Shown: one piece after another, positions 1-7,633 of the stretch
How the letters are laid out: each line of letters starts with the position of its first letter
Position numbering within the stretch: the first letter of the stretch is position 1
DNA from: Methanoculleus sp.
GTDB taxonomy: Archaea > Halobacteriota > Methanomicrobia > Methanomicrobiales > Methanoculleaceae
Length of the DNA: 64,000 nucleotides
Direction: 5' to 3'
Assembly (NCBI RefSeq): GCF_030019085.1
Contig: NZ_JASEFJ010000006.1
Coordinates: 1-64,000, forward strand
Program-made: the position numbers and the translations under genes
The notes under the pieces: generated by a model
Seen by the model: the letters and a program-made list of their open reading frames with translations, nothing else
Database searches by the model: none
What the model was told of the DNA's origin: nothing

Positions 1-103
1 GTGCGGCGCCTGCTACGCGCAGTGCCCCAGGAGCTGGTTCAACTTCGACGTCATGAACAACTACGAGGGCATCATGGATGCCATCAAGGGTGCTATGCAG
101 TGA
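1..103 (+). CDS. frhG: Coenzyme F420-reducing hydrogenase gamma subunit, C-terminal fragment
   Basis: Only the last 33 codons are in the window, in the frame starting at base 2 and ending in TGA at 101-103. The peptide begins CGACYAQCP, a ferredoxin-type cysteine pattern, and ends with DAIKGAMQ. FrhG is the small hydrogenase subunit that carries the [4Fe-4S] clusters passing electrons from the NiFe site towards the FAD subunit. The identification rests on this cysteine motif and on the next gene, 10 nt downstream, which is clearly frhB; in methanogens the order is frhADGB. The fragment is too short to test further. Confidence 0.75.
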   Translation, partial: CGACYAQCPRSWFNFDVMNNYEGIMDAIKGAMQ

Positions 104-113
104 GGTGAGAACA

Positions 114-1001
114 ATGGACGTACTCGGTAACTACAAGTCCGTAATCGCGGCACGCTCGACCGACAAGGAGATCCTGAAGCAGTCCCAGGACGGTGGTATC
201 ATAACCACGCTCTTTGCCTACGCGCTCGAAGAGGGTATCATCGATGGTGCCATCGTTGCGGGCCCTGGCGACGAGCCCTGGAAGCCTGAACCGGTTGTCG
301 CGACCACGAAGGCCGAACTTCTTGCCGCCGCCGGCACGCGTTACAACATCAGCCCGAACCTCTGCCTGATCAAGGAGGTGACCCGGAGTTACGGTCTTGA
401 TAAGGTCGGCATTGTGGGTACACCCTGTCAGATGCAGGCAGTCCGGAAGGCTCAGCTCTACCCGATCGGTCTGCGTGACGTCGACGACAAGATCGCCCTT
501 GCGCTGGGTATCTTCTGCATGGAGAACTTCTCCTACCAGGGGCTTGAGGCGATGGTCGAGGACCACTGCAACCAGAAGATGGAGTCTGTCAAGAAGATGG
601 ACATCGGCAAGGGCAAGTTCACTGTCTACACCGAACGCGGTGCGGTCAGCCAGATGCCACTCAAGTTGATCCACAAGTACGTGCAGCCTGGCTGCCACGT
701 CTGTCTGGACTACGTTGCGAACCTGGCCGATATCTCAAGCGGCTCCGTTGGCAGCCCCGATGGCTGGAGCACGGTCTTTGTGCGCAATGCCAGGGGTAAC
801 GAGGTCTGGGACGGTGCCATCGCGGCAGGTCTCTTTGAGACAAAACCAATCGACAAGGTCAAGCCAGGTCTTGATATGGTGACGAAACTCGCCACCGAGA
901 AGATCACAAAGAACCAGAAGAACGTGGATGCACGCAAGACTGTGGGTCTGAAGGCGGATGGAACCCCGAAGGGTCTCCGGAATCCCTATGAGGGGCCCTG
1001 A
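114..1001 (+). CDS. frhB: Coenzyme F420-reducing hydrogenase, beta subunit
   Basis: A 295-residue FrhB, the FAD and [4Fe-4S] subunit that reduces coenzyme F420 with electrons from H2 oxidation in the cytoplasm. The start is the ATG preceded by a near-perfect Shine-Dalgarno GAGGTGA; an upstream in-frame ATG lies inside frhG and has no such site. Recognisable family segments are SQDGGIITTLFAYALEEG near residue 25, GTPCQMQAVRKAQ near 100, the short CMENFSYQG stretch and the HVCLDYVANLADISSGSVGS segment near 200, which carries cluster ligand cysteines. It is 10 nt from frhG and so is co-transcribed as the last gene of frhADGB. F420H2 feeds the reductive CO2-to-methane pathway. FdhB is a paralogous family, but the frhG neighbour argues for FrhB. 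Confidence 0.92.
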   Translation: MDVLGNYKSVIAARSTDKEILKQSQDGGIITTLFAYALEEGIIDGAIVAGPGDEPWKPEPVVATTKAELLAAAGTRYNISPNLCLIKEVTRSYGLDKVGIVGTPCQMQAVRKAQLYPIGLRDVDDKIALALGIFCMENFSYQGLEAMVEDHCNQKMESVKKMDIGKGKFTVYTERGAVSQMPLKLIHKYVQPGCHVCLDYVANLADISSGSVGSPDGWSTVFVRNARGNEVWDGAIAAGLFETKPIDKVKPGLDMVTKLATEKITKNQKNVDARKTVGLKADGTPKGLRNPYEGP

Positions 1002-1008
1002 AAAACTC

Positions 1009-1040
1009 TCTTTTTTCTTCCTGCCCCTGAAGACAGGGGC
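1009..1040 (+). terminator. Probable terminator of the frh operon
   Basis: Eight bases after the frhB stop there is a CTCTTTTTTCTTC run, the pyrimidine tract typical of archaeal termination. It is followed by a perfect 7-bp inverted repeat GCCCCTG-AAGA-CAGGGGC at 1023-1040. In archaea the T-tract alone can terminate, so the hairpin may be an mRNA 3'-end stabiliser. Confidence 0.55.
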
Positions 1041-1712
1041 CTGACAGAGGTTTATGGCAGATCAGGCTTTCTGAAAGGGCGCGCTAATTCTCGGACCATC
1101 AAATCAACAATCTGAAATGCGAACCTGCTGTCTCTTCCTGATAGCAGGCGCGGGAAGAATAAGACCGGTTCATCAACGCCCTTTAGCCACTCGCGTTAAA
1201 CTTCTTTCGCCGACCACCAGGCCTCTTATCAGGGGTGGAAGGTGCGTGGCGATTGCCACACGGAAACCGCGTTCGGGACGTAGATGGGATTCTCGGGTTG
1301 ATCCGATCTGTGAACCGATGAAAAACCGTTATCAGGACATGAGCGGCCACGGGACCCGGCGGTGAAACTCGCCAGGGCGCGGTAATGTGGGCTGCCGGGA
1401 TGCTGCTTTTTGGAGCGCACACAGCCTGCGGCCATGCACATCCCTGGAAATCCCCTCAGAGGTTCATGGGACCACGGCACAACACCGGCGTAGTGGATAT
1501 ATAGCCCCCAATCCTCTGGCCGGGGTAGATGGCGCAGTCAGTACATTCTCTCTTCACTGGAGCCGCATCCCCTCTGCCCAGGCCCTGACAAAAAGGTGAG
1601 GAGCGTGCCCCGCTGCACTCCAGGATCAGACTCCCTGAATATGGCAGCGCCACTAACCGTCATACCCAGTCAGTTAAGCGTTTTTTATGATATTTTTATG
1701 CTATGCTGGTAT
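1041..1712. other. Long intergenic region without a convincing gene
   Basis: About 670 bases between the frh operon and the convergent SpeD-like gene. Open frames here are short and basic and look non-coding. The sequence CCATCAAATCAACAATCTG at 1097-1115 resembles the ends of the dispersed repeats described near 6.6, 26.1 and 56.3 kb, and ATCAACG recurs at 1172. Several short GC-rich inverted repeats are present. I see no tRNA and no identifiable protein remnant. This may be another diverged copy of the same intergenic repeat family. Confidence 0.4.
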
Positions 1713-2159
1713 TCAGTCCCTGAACAGCACCTGGTAAGTTACCGATTCTGCTCCAAAAAAGTTCCTGCAAAACTCCGCTGCTTTCGATGGTTCGTACTCC
1801 TTGCAGCTGAAGATGTCCAGGTAGGCGGCGTTGGTCTCGTTCGCAAAGTGGCCGGAGATTAGCGATGTCTCAATGAGCTGGGTCATTGAGTAACCTGCAA
1901 CCCTCTCAGTCGGGCCAAAGTGAACGATCTGTGGTTCGCCGAACCTCTTCATGTCAATCAGGTCACACAGTTCAATAATGAACTGGTGTATCTTCTCTGG
2001 ATCACGGATGGATGCCGGGTTGCACCCTTTCAGGTCCACGCTGGTGTAGAGTCCCCAGCAACCTCGTTGTTTAAACTGCGCAACGATCTCCGCATCGCTT
2101 GCGATCTCTGCCATAACGTTACTTACCGCAACGTTGTTTGTCATTACATTGCCAACCAT
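1713..2159 (-). CDS. S-adenosylmethionine decarboxylase (SpeD)-family pyruvoyl enzyme, divergent
   Basis: A 148-residue SpeD-like protein. The start is the ATG at 2159, which has an AGGTGG Shine-Dalgarno five bases upstream; a GTG three codons earlier overlaps that site. The core reads TSLISGHF...YLDIFSC. Taking Ser99 as the pyruvoyl-forming residue, His104 lies at +5 and Cys119 at +20, exactly the spacing of Ser63, His68 and Cys83 in Thermotoga AdoMet decarboxylase. The usual ESH context is replaced by TSL. SpeD enzymes self-cleave to make a pyruvoyl cofactor and supply decarboxylated AdoMet for polyamines; relatives have switched to arginine or ornithine decarboxylation. Substrate cannot be assigned here, and no spermidine synthase is nearby. 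The gene is monocistronic, with an AT-rich upstream region. Confidence 0.75.
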   Translation of the reverse strand: MVGNVMTNNVAVSNVMAEIASDAEIVAQFKQRGCWGLYTSVDLKGCNPASIRDPEKIHQFIIELCDLIDMKRFGEPQIVHFGPTERVAGYSMTQLIETSLISGHFANETNAAYLDIFSCKEYEPSKAAEFCRNFFGAESVTYQVLFRD

Positions 2160-2664
2160 CTTATCCACCTTCGAGACTACTTTCGATCGATTGATCTCTG
2201 TAGTTTTTGATAGTCCTGATTTTAAACTTATGTATTATACAAATTGAAAATATCCGTTATTTTGCGGTTATACCAGAGCAATCATGTTTTATCAAGGAAT
2301 ATATGCCATATAATTGACAGATTTTGAAATTAATGACTTTGCGTGGCTTCTCTGGGTTTAAGTGTGAATATTACAGTATAAGTGTAATACTAAATATGAA
2401 TTTTAAAAGAAACCAGGTTTTTTCTGAGGTCAATCCTCCATGGGTTTCAGAGTGATCTGGTCTTAAAAGACAATTATTTTGTCTGCAGCGTTCGGCGGTA
2501 TCTATCCCGCTGGAATCTAAGTGGAAAAGTTACCGTTCGGCTTTAAGTGCCTAGAACTGTCAGCGTTTCAATCTGAAAACCTGGATGGGGGTGAATACCG
2601 AGACCTTTCAGGGATTGGATGGAGTCAAGCAGATCCGTGGGCCAGCGCGCACCGCAACGCCCCC
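2160..2664. promoter_or_regulatory. AT-rich upstream region of the SpeD-like gene with inverted repeat
   Basis: About 500 bases between the SpeD-like gene and the 3' end of the zinc-finger gene. Bases 2215-2400 are clearly AT-rich compared with the surroundings. On the minus strand a TATA-like GTATAATACAT lies near 2230-2240 and would serve the SpeD-like gene. Bases 2370-2388 form a perfect inverted repeat ATTACA-N7-TGTAAT, a possible operator. No gene is supported on the plus strand at 2521-2775; that frame is an antisense shadow. Confidence 0.4.
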
Positions 2665-2862
2665 TCACTCAATGCCAGGGAGATGTCCTGCACGATCACC
2701 CGGAGGCAGTCCGTTCACCTCCGGCGGGGTGCGGTGAACCCGCCGCACGTGCGTATGGAGTTCCTCAAGCGTTGAGTAACTCCTGCCGCAGACCGGGCAG
2801 ATAAACTCCCCCATCTCCATCGGGAAATCCGGTGGCTTTCTGCCCGAAGGTCTTTCGTCCAT
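2665..2862 (-). CDS. Small C2H2 zinc-finger protein
   Basis: A 65-residue protein with one classical zinc finger at residues 22-43: Cys22-x2-Cys25-x12-His38-x4-His43, in the context ICPVCGRSYSTLEELHTHV. The rest is a proline- and charge-rich tail. Its ATG overlaps the stop of the upstream phosphoesterase gene (TAATG), so translation is coupled. Small single-finger proteins occur in archaea and are thought to bind nucleic acid or protein; the specific role is unknown. Its place at the end of an operon with a HerA-like ATPase and a DNA-end phosphoesterase suggests a DNA-related accessory function, which is inference. Confidence 0.75.
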   Translation of the reverse strand: MDERPSGRKPPDFPMEMGEFICPVCGRSYSTLEELHTHVRRVHRTPPEVNGLPPGDRAGHLPGIE

Positions 2863-3428
2863 TATCGGTTATCTCCCTCTGCTGAAATCTCCTCGATTTT
2901 TCGCCCTGAGATGACAGATTGAGGTTCTGTAACGACCGGATCCCTGGCAGGGTCTGCCTCCTCATCGTCTTTCTTCACCAGGAGCCAGGCCTCGCTTTTT
3001 CCGGTCCTAAACCGGGTGAGAGCATAGCCACCCCGGATCTTTACCCCTTCGAGCCAGAACGATATGTGGCCCTGCCTGAGCCCCTCTTCAATCCCTACTT
3101 TCTCTCCTCTTCTCTCTGTAAGGTTACGGTATGTCCCTCGGTCCCAGAGAAGAACTGAACCGGCGCCGTAACTCCCCTCCGGGATAACTCCCTCAAAGTT
3201 GGCGTATTCAAGTGGGTGGTCCTCCGTTGGTATGGCGAGACGTTTCTCTTTTGGATCGAGAGACGGCCCTTTTGGAACCGTCCAGGACTTAAGCACGCCG
3301 TCAACCTCCAACCGGAAGTCGTAGTGAAGCGTTTTCGCTGCGTGTTTCTGGATAACAAAGATCGGGTGCTCCTGATCGTCCAGATCCAGTCTCTTCCGTT
3401 CATCTACGACCTTATCCGATCCTGGCAT
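2862..3428 (-). CDS. Stand-alone LigD-type 3'-phosphoesterase (PE domain)
   Basis: A 188-residue protein consisting of the 3'-phosphoesterase domain found at the N-terminus of bacterial LigD. The motif run QKH...LHYDFRLE, SWTVPKGPS, EDHPLEY, FEGVIPEGSYG and WDRGTY is intact. His29, His35, Asp37, Arg39, His71 and Tyr75 match the catalytic set of Pseudomonas LigD (His42, His48, Asp50, Arg52, His84, Tyr88) with a constant offset of 13. The family removes 3'-phosphates and 3'-ribonucleotides from DNA ends before ligation. No ligase, polymerase or Ku gene is in this window. It lies 43 nt after the HerA-like ATPase and overlaps the zinc-finger gene, so the three probably act together in processing DNA ends. 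Confidence 0.9.
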   Translation of the reverse strand: MPGSDKVVDERKRLDLDDQEHPIFVIQKHAAKTLHYDFRLEVDGVLKSWTVPKGPSLDPKEKRLAIPTEDHPLEYANFEGVIPEGSYGAGSVLLWDRGTYRNLTERRGEKVGIEEGLRQGHISFWLEGVKIRGGYALTRFRTGKSEAWLLVKKDDEEADPARDPVVTEPQSVISGRKIEEISAEGDNR

Positions 3429-3471
3429 ATGGAAGAGTCCGGTGCTGTCTCAGGATAAAGTTTTTCCAGGT

Positions 3472-5763
3472 TCAGGTCTTTCGCTCAGATAAGGGGACAA
3501 CCCTTATGTTCATCTTCTCCGAGCCGATGATCAGGATACCCTCGCCTGGCTGGAAGTTGAGAAGATCCTTCTCGCTCACCTCGAAGAACCTGGCGTTCTC
3601 CTGGGCTTGTTTCTTGTTCTCTGAGCGCATACAGAACTTCACGGCAATGTTTGCCAGGATCTCCTCGTTGAAGTGAGCGATGAGCTGGGATGCCAGGATG
3701 AGCGAGACGCCAAACTTCCGCATCTCGGTGGCGTACTTGTTCAGCACCGCCTTGATGGCCGTCTTCGAACCGCTTTTCTGGCTCACCAGGAGTTTTGCCT
3801 CGTCGACTATGACGAAGAGCCGGAACTTCGCCCGTTCGTCATCGGTTCCACGTGGGATCTCCCCCATAGCCTGAAGGGTATAATAGATCCGGCGGAGGAA
3901 GAGATCTGCAAACAGGTAGCGCAGGCTCTCCGGGAGGGCGTTTAAGTTGATGTGGGTGATCCCGCCGGAGAGTATGGCAGGGATCGAGATCTTCTCTTCC
4001 CCCGAGAAGAGCTTGTAATCAAAGATGTCCTCGAGGTATGCAGGGATTGTCTCGTCCTCGCAGGACAGGATCTCCCCCTCGATGTCATCAAAATCGAGCA
4101 CCCGTGTCCATGTTGCGGTATCCGCCGTGATACCGGCGGCCCGGTAACAGTCCTTTATGATATTCTTTAACTTTCGGCGCTGCTGGATGCCGAGTGTCGG
4201 GAAGTTAATCGAGATGGCATCGACAAAGTCTGAAGTAGCCCGGAGTGGTGTGATCTCATCTATCCCGGGGTCGAGTTCCAGCGGGTTAAAGTAGTACTGA
4301 CCACCCTCCCGGATCTTGTATGACCGGATATCGCTGTCCGTCCCTGCCATGTCCCCGTGGAAATCGATCAGGAGAACCGGCATCGACTGTGCTGCGAGTT
4401 CTGAGGCGATACAACGGATTGTCTCGGTCTTACCGGCCCCCGACCCACCAATGATGATCATATGGCCGTTGTTAAGCCTGCCGGGCGACCAGTTGACCTG
4501 TAGTTCATCCCTGGTGTAGCCGAGGAAGACATCTAGCCCGCCGGAGCGCCGGGGTTCCGCCACAGGAACGGTTCTCGGTGGTGCTGGCGGTGGGTGTGCC
4601 ACGACCTCGATCATCTCTTCGATCTCTTCCTCCTCCACGGAGGGTACTGCAAGATCATCCCACGCCTCTTCATCCTCCTCTACGTACCCGGTTGTCGGTG
4701 CCTTGAGGGCTGTCCCTTCCCTGGAAGGCTGTGCATCCTCGATCTTCCTGGGAGGTTCTGTTGTCGGCATGGGTGGGTGGTCGATAACGATCTTCCCTGC
4801 AACTTCGTTCATAAGTGCATGTTTGAGGCCGCGGAGGCGCGTCTCGTAGAGGTTCCGGTCCTTGACGATGAACCTGGCAAGGTCGACCCCATCATCCTCT
4901 GGAATCCCTTCCAGAACGTAGACTACATCGGTAAGGCTCGTAAGAACCTGTGACAGTTCGCGGCGGAGGGCACGCGATGCGCGGATACGCTCATAGTCCT
5001 CGCCGAAAGCAAGGTACCGAAGAACGGTGAACGTCGAGTAGAAGGACTCAAGGAGCATATCGTAGTGATCCCTTACTGCAGGGTCGATCCGTTCGAGCAT
5101 CTCCTTGAGGATGTAGGCAAACTCTGGCGGGAAGGTGTAGACAACACCGTCGATCATGCCGGTGTCAAGGTCGCAGGCGTAGGCGAGGACGGCGCAACCA
5201 GAGTCTTTTAGCCTGGCAGCGAACCGTTCACATTCTTCAAATAGACGCGGGCAGTATTTGAGCAGGAAATTTATGAACGTCTCATCGCTGCGGGGTGGTG
5301 TTGATGGGAACGTCTTGTTGATGAAAGACCCCTTCACCGTACCTGCAAGGAGAACCGGGACGATCTCGTGGGTCTCGCGGGCGAGAACCTGCATATTCAG
5401 TCTCCGGAGCCGCGCCTCCAGCAGGTCCCGACCGATCGCCTCACCGCAGGGGGTCGGCCTGATCAGCGTCGTGCCGTGCCAGGAGAGGGACTCGATGAGG
5501 CCTATGTCTGTAAGGGCAAAGAGCGGGCCGGAGGTATGGGCGTAGCAACTCTGCTCGATCACGCCCTTTCCTTCCCCGCGGCAAGAGGCACTGTTCTGGG
5601 CTATGTAGATGTAGAGCAGCGTCTCGATGATGTCGCGGACCTCCTGGAACCGGAAGTCCCGGAGGTATTCGATGACCGTGGAAGGAAACGATCCCACCAG
5701 GCCGGGAATCTCGGCATCTGAATAGTCCATGGTCTTTAGTACTCTGGCTATCTCTGTTGACAC
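3472..5763 (-). CDS. HerA/FtsK-like ATPase with an uncharacterised N-terminal half
   Basis: A 763-residue protein. Residues 1-330 are not recognised; a stretch around 75-115 (FALTDIGLIESLSWHGTTLI) could be a winged helix. A proline-rich and acidic linker follows (330-405, with EEDEE and EEEEIEE). The C-terminal half is a HerA-type P-loop ATPase: NNGHMIIIGGSGAGKTE with Walker A at 439-446, LLIDFHGDM near 464, Walker B FVIVDEA at 650-656 and LILASQ at 688-693. HerA-type motors are hexameric DNA translocases in end resection, plasmid transfer or phage defence. The start is GTG with GGGTGA five bases upstream; Met12 is an alternative. It is the first gene of an operon with a LigD-type phosphoesterase and a zinc-finger protein. 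Confidence 0.8.
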   Translation of the reverse strand: MSTEIARVLKTMDYSDAEIPGLVGSFPSTVIEYLRDFRFQEVRDIIETLLYIYIAQNSASCRGEGKGVIEQSCYAHTSGPLFALTDIGLIESLSWHGTTLIRPTPCGEAIGRDLLEARLRRLNMQVLARETHEIVPVLLAGTVKGSFINKTFPSTPPRSDETFINFLLKYCPRLFEECERFAARLKDSGCAVLAYACDLDTGMIDGVVYTFPPEFAYILKEMLERIDPAVRDHYDMLLESFYSTFTVLRYLAFGEDYERIRASRALRRELSQVLTSLTDVVYVLEGIPEDDGVDLARFIVKDRNLYETRLRGLKHALMNEVAGKIVIDHPPMPTTEPPRKIEDAQPSREGTALKAPTTGYVEEDEEAWDDLAVPSVEEEEIEEMIEVVAHPPPAPPRTVPVAEPRRSGGLDVFLGYTRDELQVNWSPGRLNNGHMIIIGGSGAGKTETIRCIASELAAQSMPVLLIDFHGDMAGTDSDIRSYKIREGGQYYFNPLELDPGIDEITPLRATSDFVDAISINFPTLGIQQRRKLKNIIKDCYRAAGITADTATWTRVLDFDDIEGEILSCEDETIPAYLEDIFDYKLFSGEEKISIPAILSGGITHINLNALPESLRYLFADLFLRRIYYTLQAMGEIPRGTDDERAKFRLFVIVDEAKLLVSQKSGSKTAIKAVLNKYATEMRKFGVSLILASQLIAHFNEEILANIAVKFCMRSENKKQAQENARFFEVSEKDLLNFQPGEGILIIGSEKMNIRVVPLSERKT

Positions 5764-6064
5764 GGTTTCACCCGCGGATGTCTTCTTATCCAGGTTATCC
5801 AGGCCGGCACGGGGGGTGCGCGTACCACTTCAAGTGATTGCGTATCTCCGGGCATATCTCCGGTGAGGGAGATAGTGTGAATTGGTTTGCTCTCTAACCT
5901 AATAAACATAGGTTTTTTGCAGAAATACGGCTGTATCCGGTAGAACCCTCCCGCGACCGGAGACCCCGCGCTGGATGGGTGGCAGGGTGTCTGTCCAGGT
6001 GATCACCGTTGTCGGATCTCATGCAGGCGGATGTCCGGTGGCTGTGAGACTGCGCCGTCAGTTT
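5764..6064. promoter_or_regulatory. Promoter region of the HerA-phosphoesterase operon with inverted repeat
   Basis: About 300 bases without a gene. At 5896-5914 there is a perfect inverted repeat AACCTA-N7-TAGGTT. Read on the minus strand it overlaps a TATA-like TGTTTATTAG, so it could be an operator for the operon starting at 5763. On the plus strand the repeat is followed by six T residues, so a terminator reading is also possible, but no plus-strand gene ends here. Confidence 0.4.
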
Positions 6065-6550
6065 TCACTGCCATACCCTGACCGGGTCGATTGAAGCATC
6101 GATGAGGATGTTGAAGTCGAACGTCTCGACCCAGCCCATCTTCTCAAACATCTGCATAAAACAGACGCCCGCGACCATTGCCTTCGGATGGGTGGCAACG
6201 ACCTTTTGCACGGCTTCTTTCGTGATCGGGACGCCCGGCATCGAGAGTCCACCCATCAGGACTATCACCTTCGGTTCGACTTTCCTGGCTGATTCGGTGG
6301 AGACCTGCATACCGACGCCCTCGACAGGGCGGATGACCTTTGCATCAGACTCGTTGACGTAGGGCACGTAAACCTGTTCGATAGGAAGGTCGCGGACGGC
6401 GAACCCCAGGAGTTCGATGAAGGGTGTGCATGTACCGGGGCACCCGTAATAGACAACCTGATCGCCCGCATTGAGCCCTGCGTTGCGAAGGAATCCTTTG
6501 AACGGCCGGAGCATTCCCGGGACACCGGAGAGTTGTTCTTTCAATTCCAT
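6065..6550 (-). CDS. DUF2124 family protein of methanogens
   Basis: A 161-residue cytoplasmic protein that I recognise as DUF2124-like, a family of unknown function largely confined to methanogens. Visible features are YYGCPGTCTPFIELLGFAVRD (residues 34-54) with a CxxxC pair, a conserved VIVLMGGLSMPGVP segment near 95-108 with a Rossmann-like strand-loop, and VAGVCFMQMFEKMGW near 125. The composition suggests an alpha/beta fold without membrane segments. It is transcribed away from the repeat region at 6.6 kb and has 300 bases before the next gene, so it is probably monocistronic. Function is unknown; the family assignment is from memory of its pattern. Confidence 0.7.
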   Translation of the reverse strand: MELKEQLSGVPGMLRPFKGFLRNAGLNAGDQVVYYGCPGTCTPFIELLGFAVRDLPIEQVYVPYVNESDAKVIRPVEGVGMQVSTESARKVEPKVIVLMGGLSMPGVPITKEAVQKVVATHPKAMVAGVCFMQMFEKMGWVETFDFNILIDASIDPVRVWQ

Positions 6551-6610
6551 ATTGGTCTTCTTATCGCCTGGAGATATACCGTTTCCGGATGCGACCCCCT
6601 CCCCCTATGA

Positions 6611-7160
6611 AGCCATCAGACCTGTTTCTTCAAGATGCTCCCTGGTTTGATAAACCTCGCCCGGTGGAGGGATAGGAAGGGGATGCGTATTCCCCCAAAA
6701 GACCGGTCGTCATCCGGGGTTTCTGCGAGACGCTATTCAGGAGGAAGGTGGATAGAGATGGTAGAGGCAGGTCGGTGAACGATAGTCCCCTTATGATATG
6801 CAGAAATCTCATCTGCGTTCGGGACAAGGCTTTCATACGCCAATCGCCACACACTGCTCGCCCGCCCCCTCGTGGGGTGCGGGAGGAGGCTGCGTGAGCG
6901 GTCGGGCGTTGGAGGTGGTTTCCGCGAGAAGCCTTATTACCGGAGACGCAGGAGAGACAGGGGGCGGGGGACATCCCGTCAGCCCCTCCCCATAGGGACG
7001 ATTCCCTTCTCGATAGAGTGTCAGGGGGACTCCTCACCACGTCCCAGGCGAGAAACTCCCCTGAGATTTCATCCCGTCTCTGGCATGGCTTTACAGATGC
7101 AACCGCCACACTCTGCCGGGAAAAGGTGGAGATTTTATGGTACAGATCGTTGATTTGAGG
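6611..7160. repeat. Intergenic repeat element A (related to the element at 26.1 kb)
   Basis: A gene-free stretch of about 550 bases. It begins with GCCATCAGACCTGTTTCTTC at 6611 and closes near 7158 with GTTGATTTGAGG, a related end motif in opposite orientation. Its first 180 bases align by eye with 26079-26270: CCATCARACC, GGTTTGA, TGCGAGAYGCTA, GGTCRRTGAACGA and others in the same order. It contains ATCGCCACACACTG followed by a GC hairpin (6843-6886) that also appears inverted at 56610-56648. Open frames across it are basic and overlapping, with no recognisable protein. It looks like a decayed non-autonomous mobile element or a structured RNA-type repeat. Confidence 0.5.
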
Positions 7161-7166
7161 CCATCT

Positions 7167-7514
7167 CTACAGCGTTCCGCAGCCTGAGAGGTGGTAGAGT
7201 CTGCGGGCACGTTCGGCCGCCCCCTCCGACACTGTCTCCCGGATATGGGTAAGGATGGTCTCGATGTCCTCTTCTGGCACACATCCCAGGTCTTCTCGGC
7301 CGGAGAGGATCAGGTCCGTAAGATACGCCCAGTCCTCTTCTGAGAGCCGGGCAACCCGTTCTGCAAAATCCTCATCATCCCTGGCAATGTGGTTTGAGAC
7401 CGGCGGCAGGATCGAGTGAAACTCATGCCCGGACCCGGGGCAGAGGATACCGCTATATTCAGGGGCCAGTTTTCGAAGGATGGCAAAATCCTTCTCGTCA
7501 AGTTCGCGAGCCAT
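7167..7514 (-). CDS. Hypothetical small acidic protein
   Basis: A 115-residue protein I do not recognise. It is acidic and predicted helical (DEKDFAILRKLAPEYSG at the start; EEDIETILTHIRETV near residue 80), with three cysteines and the motif CPGSGHEFHSILPPVSNHIA at 25-44. There is no signal peptide or membrane segment. An AGGAAA sequence precedes the ATG. It lies 119 bases downstream of the HEAT-repeat gene on the same strand and could be the last gene of the GTPase-HEAT set. The segment LSEEDWAYLTDLILSGREDLGCVPEEDIE is regular enough to support a real gene. Confidence 0.6.
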   Translation of the reverse strand: MARELDEKDFAILRKLAPEYSGILCPGSGHEFHSILPPVSNHIARDDEDFAERVARLSEEDWAYLTDLILSGREDLGCVPEEDIETILTHIRETVSEGAAERARRLYHLSGCGTL

Positions 7515-7633
7515 GGTTTCCTGGATCTAATGGGGTTGTGTTTAGTCAAAAATTGTTCCGTCCCCTGGCAGCGTGGTGCTGTTGTAGAACGACCAATCCA
7601 GGCGGTATACTGTGGAAAGATGGGGCCTTGTCC

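Noticed and set aside
2521-2775. Plus-strand open frame opposite the zinc-finger gene
   Set aside because: It is antisense to the clear C2H2 protein and has no domain or ribosome binding site.
6630-7109. 159-codon minus-strand open frame in the gap after DUF2124
   Set aside because: Its composition is Arg/Ser/Pro-rich with no domain, it overlaps other open frames on both strands and it lies entirely inside repeat element A.
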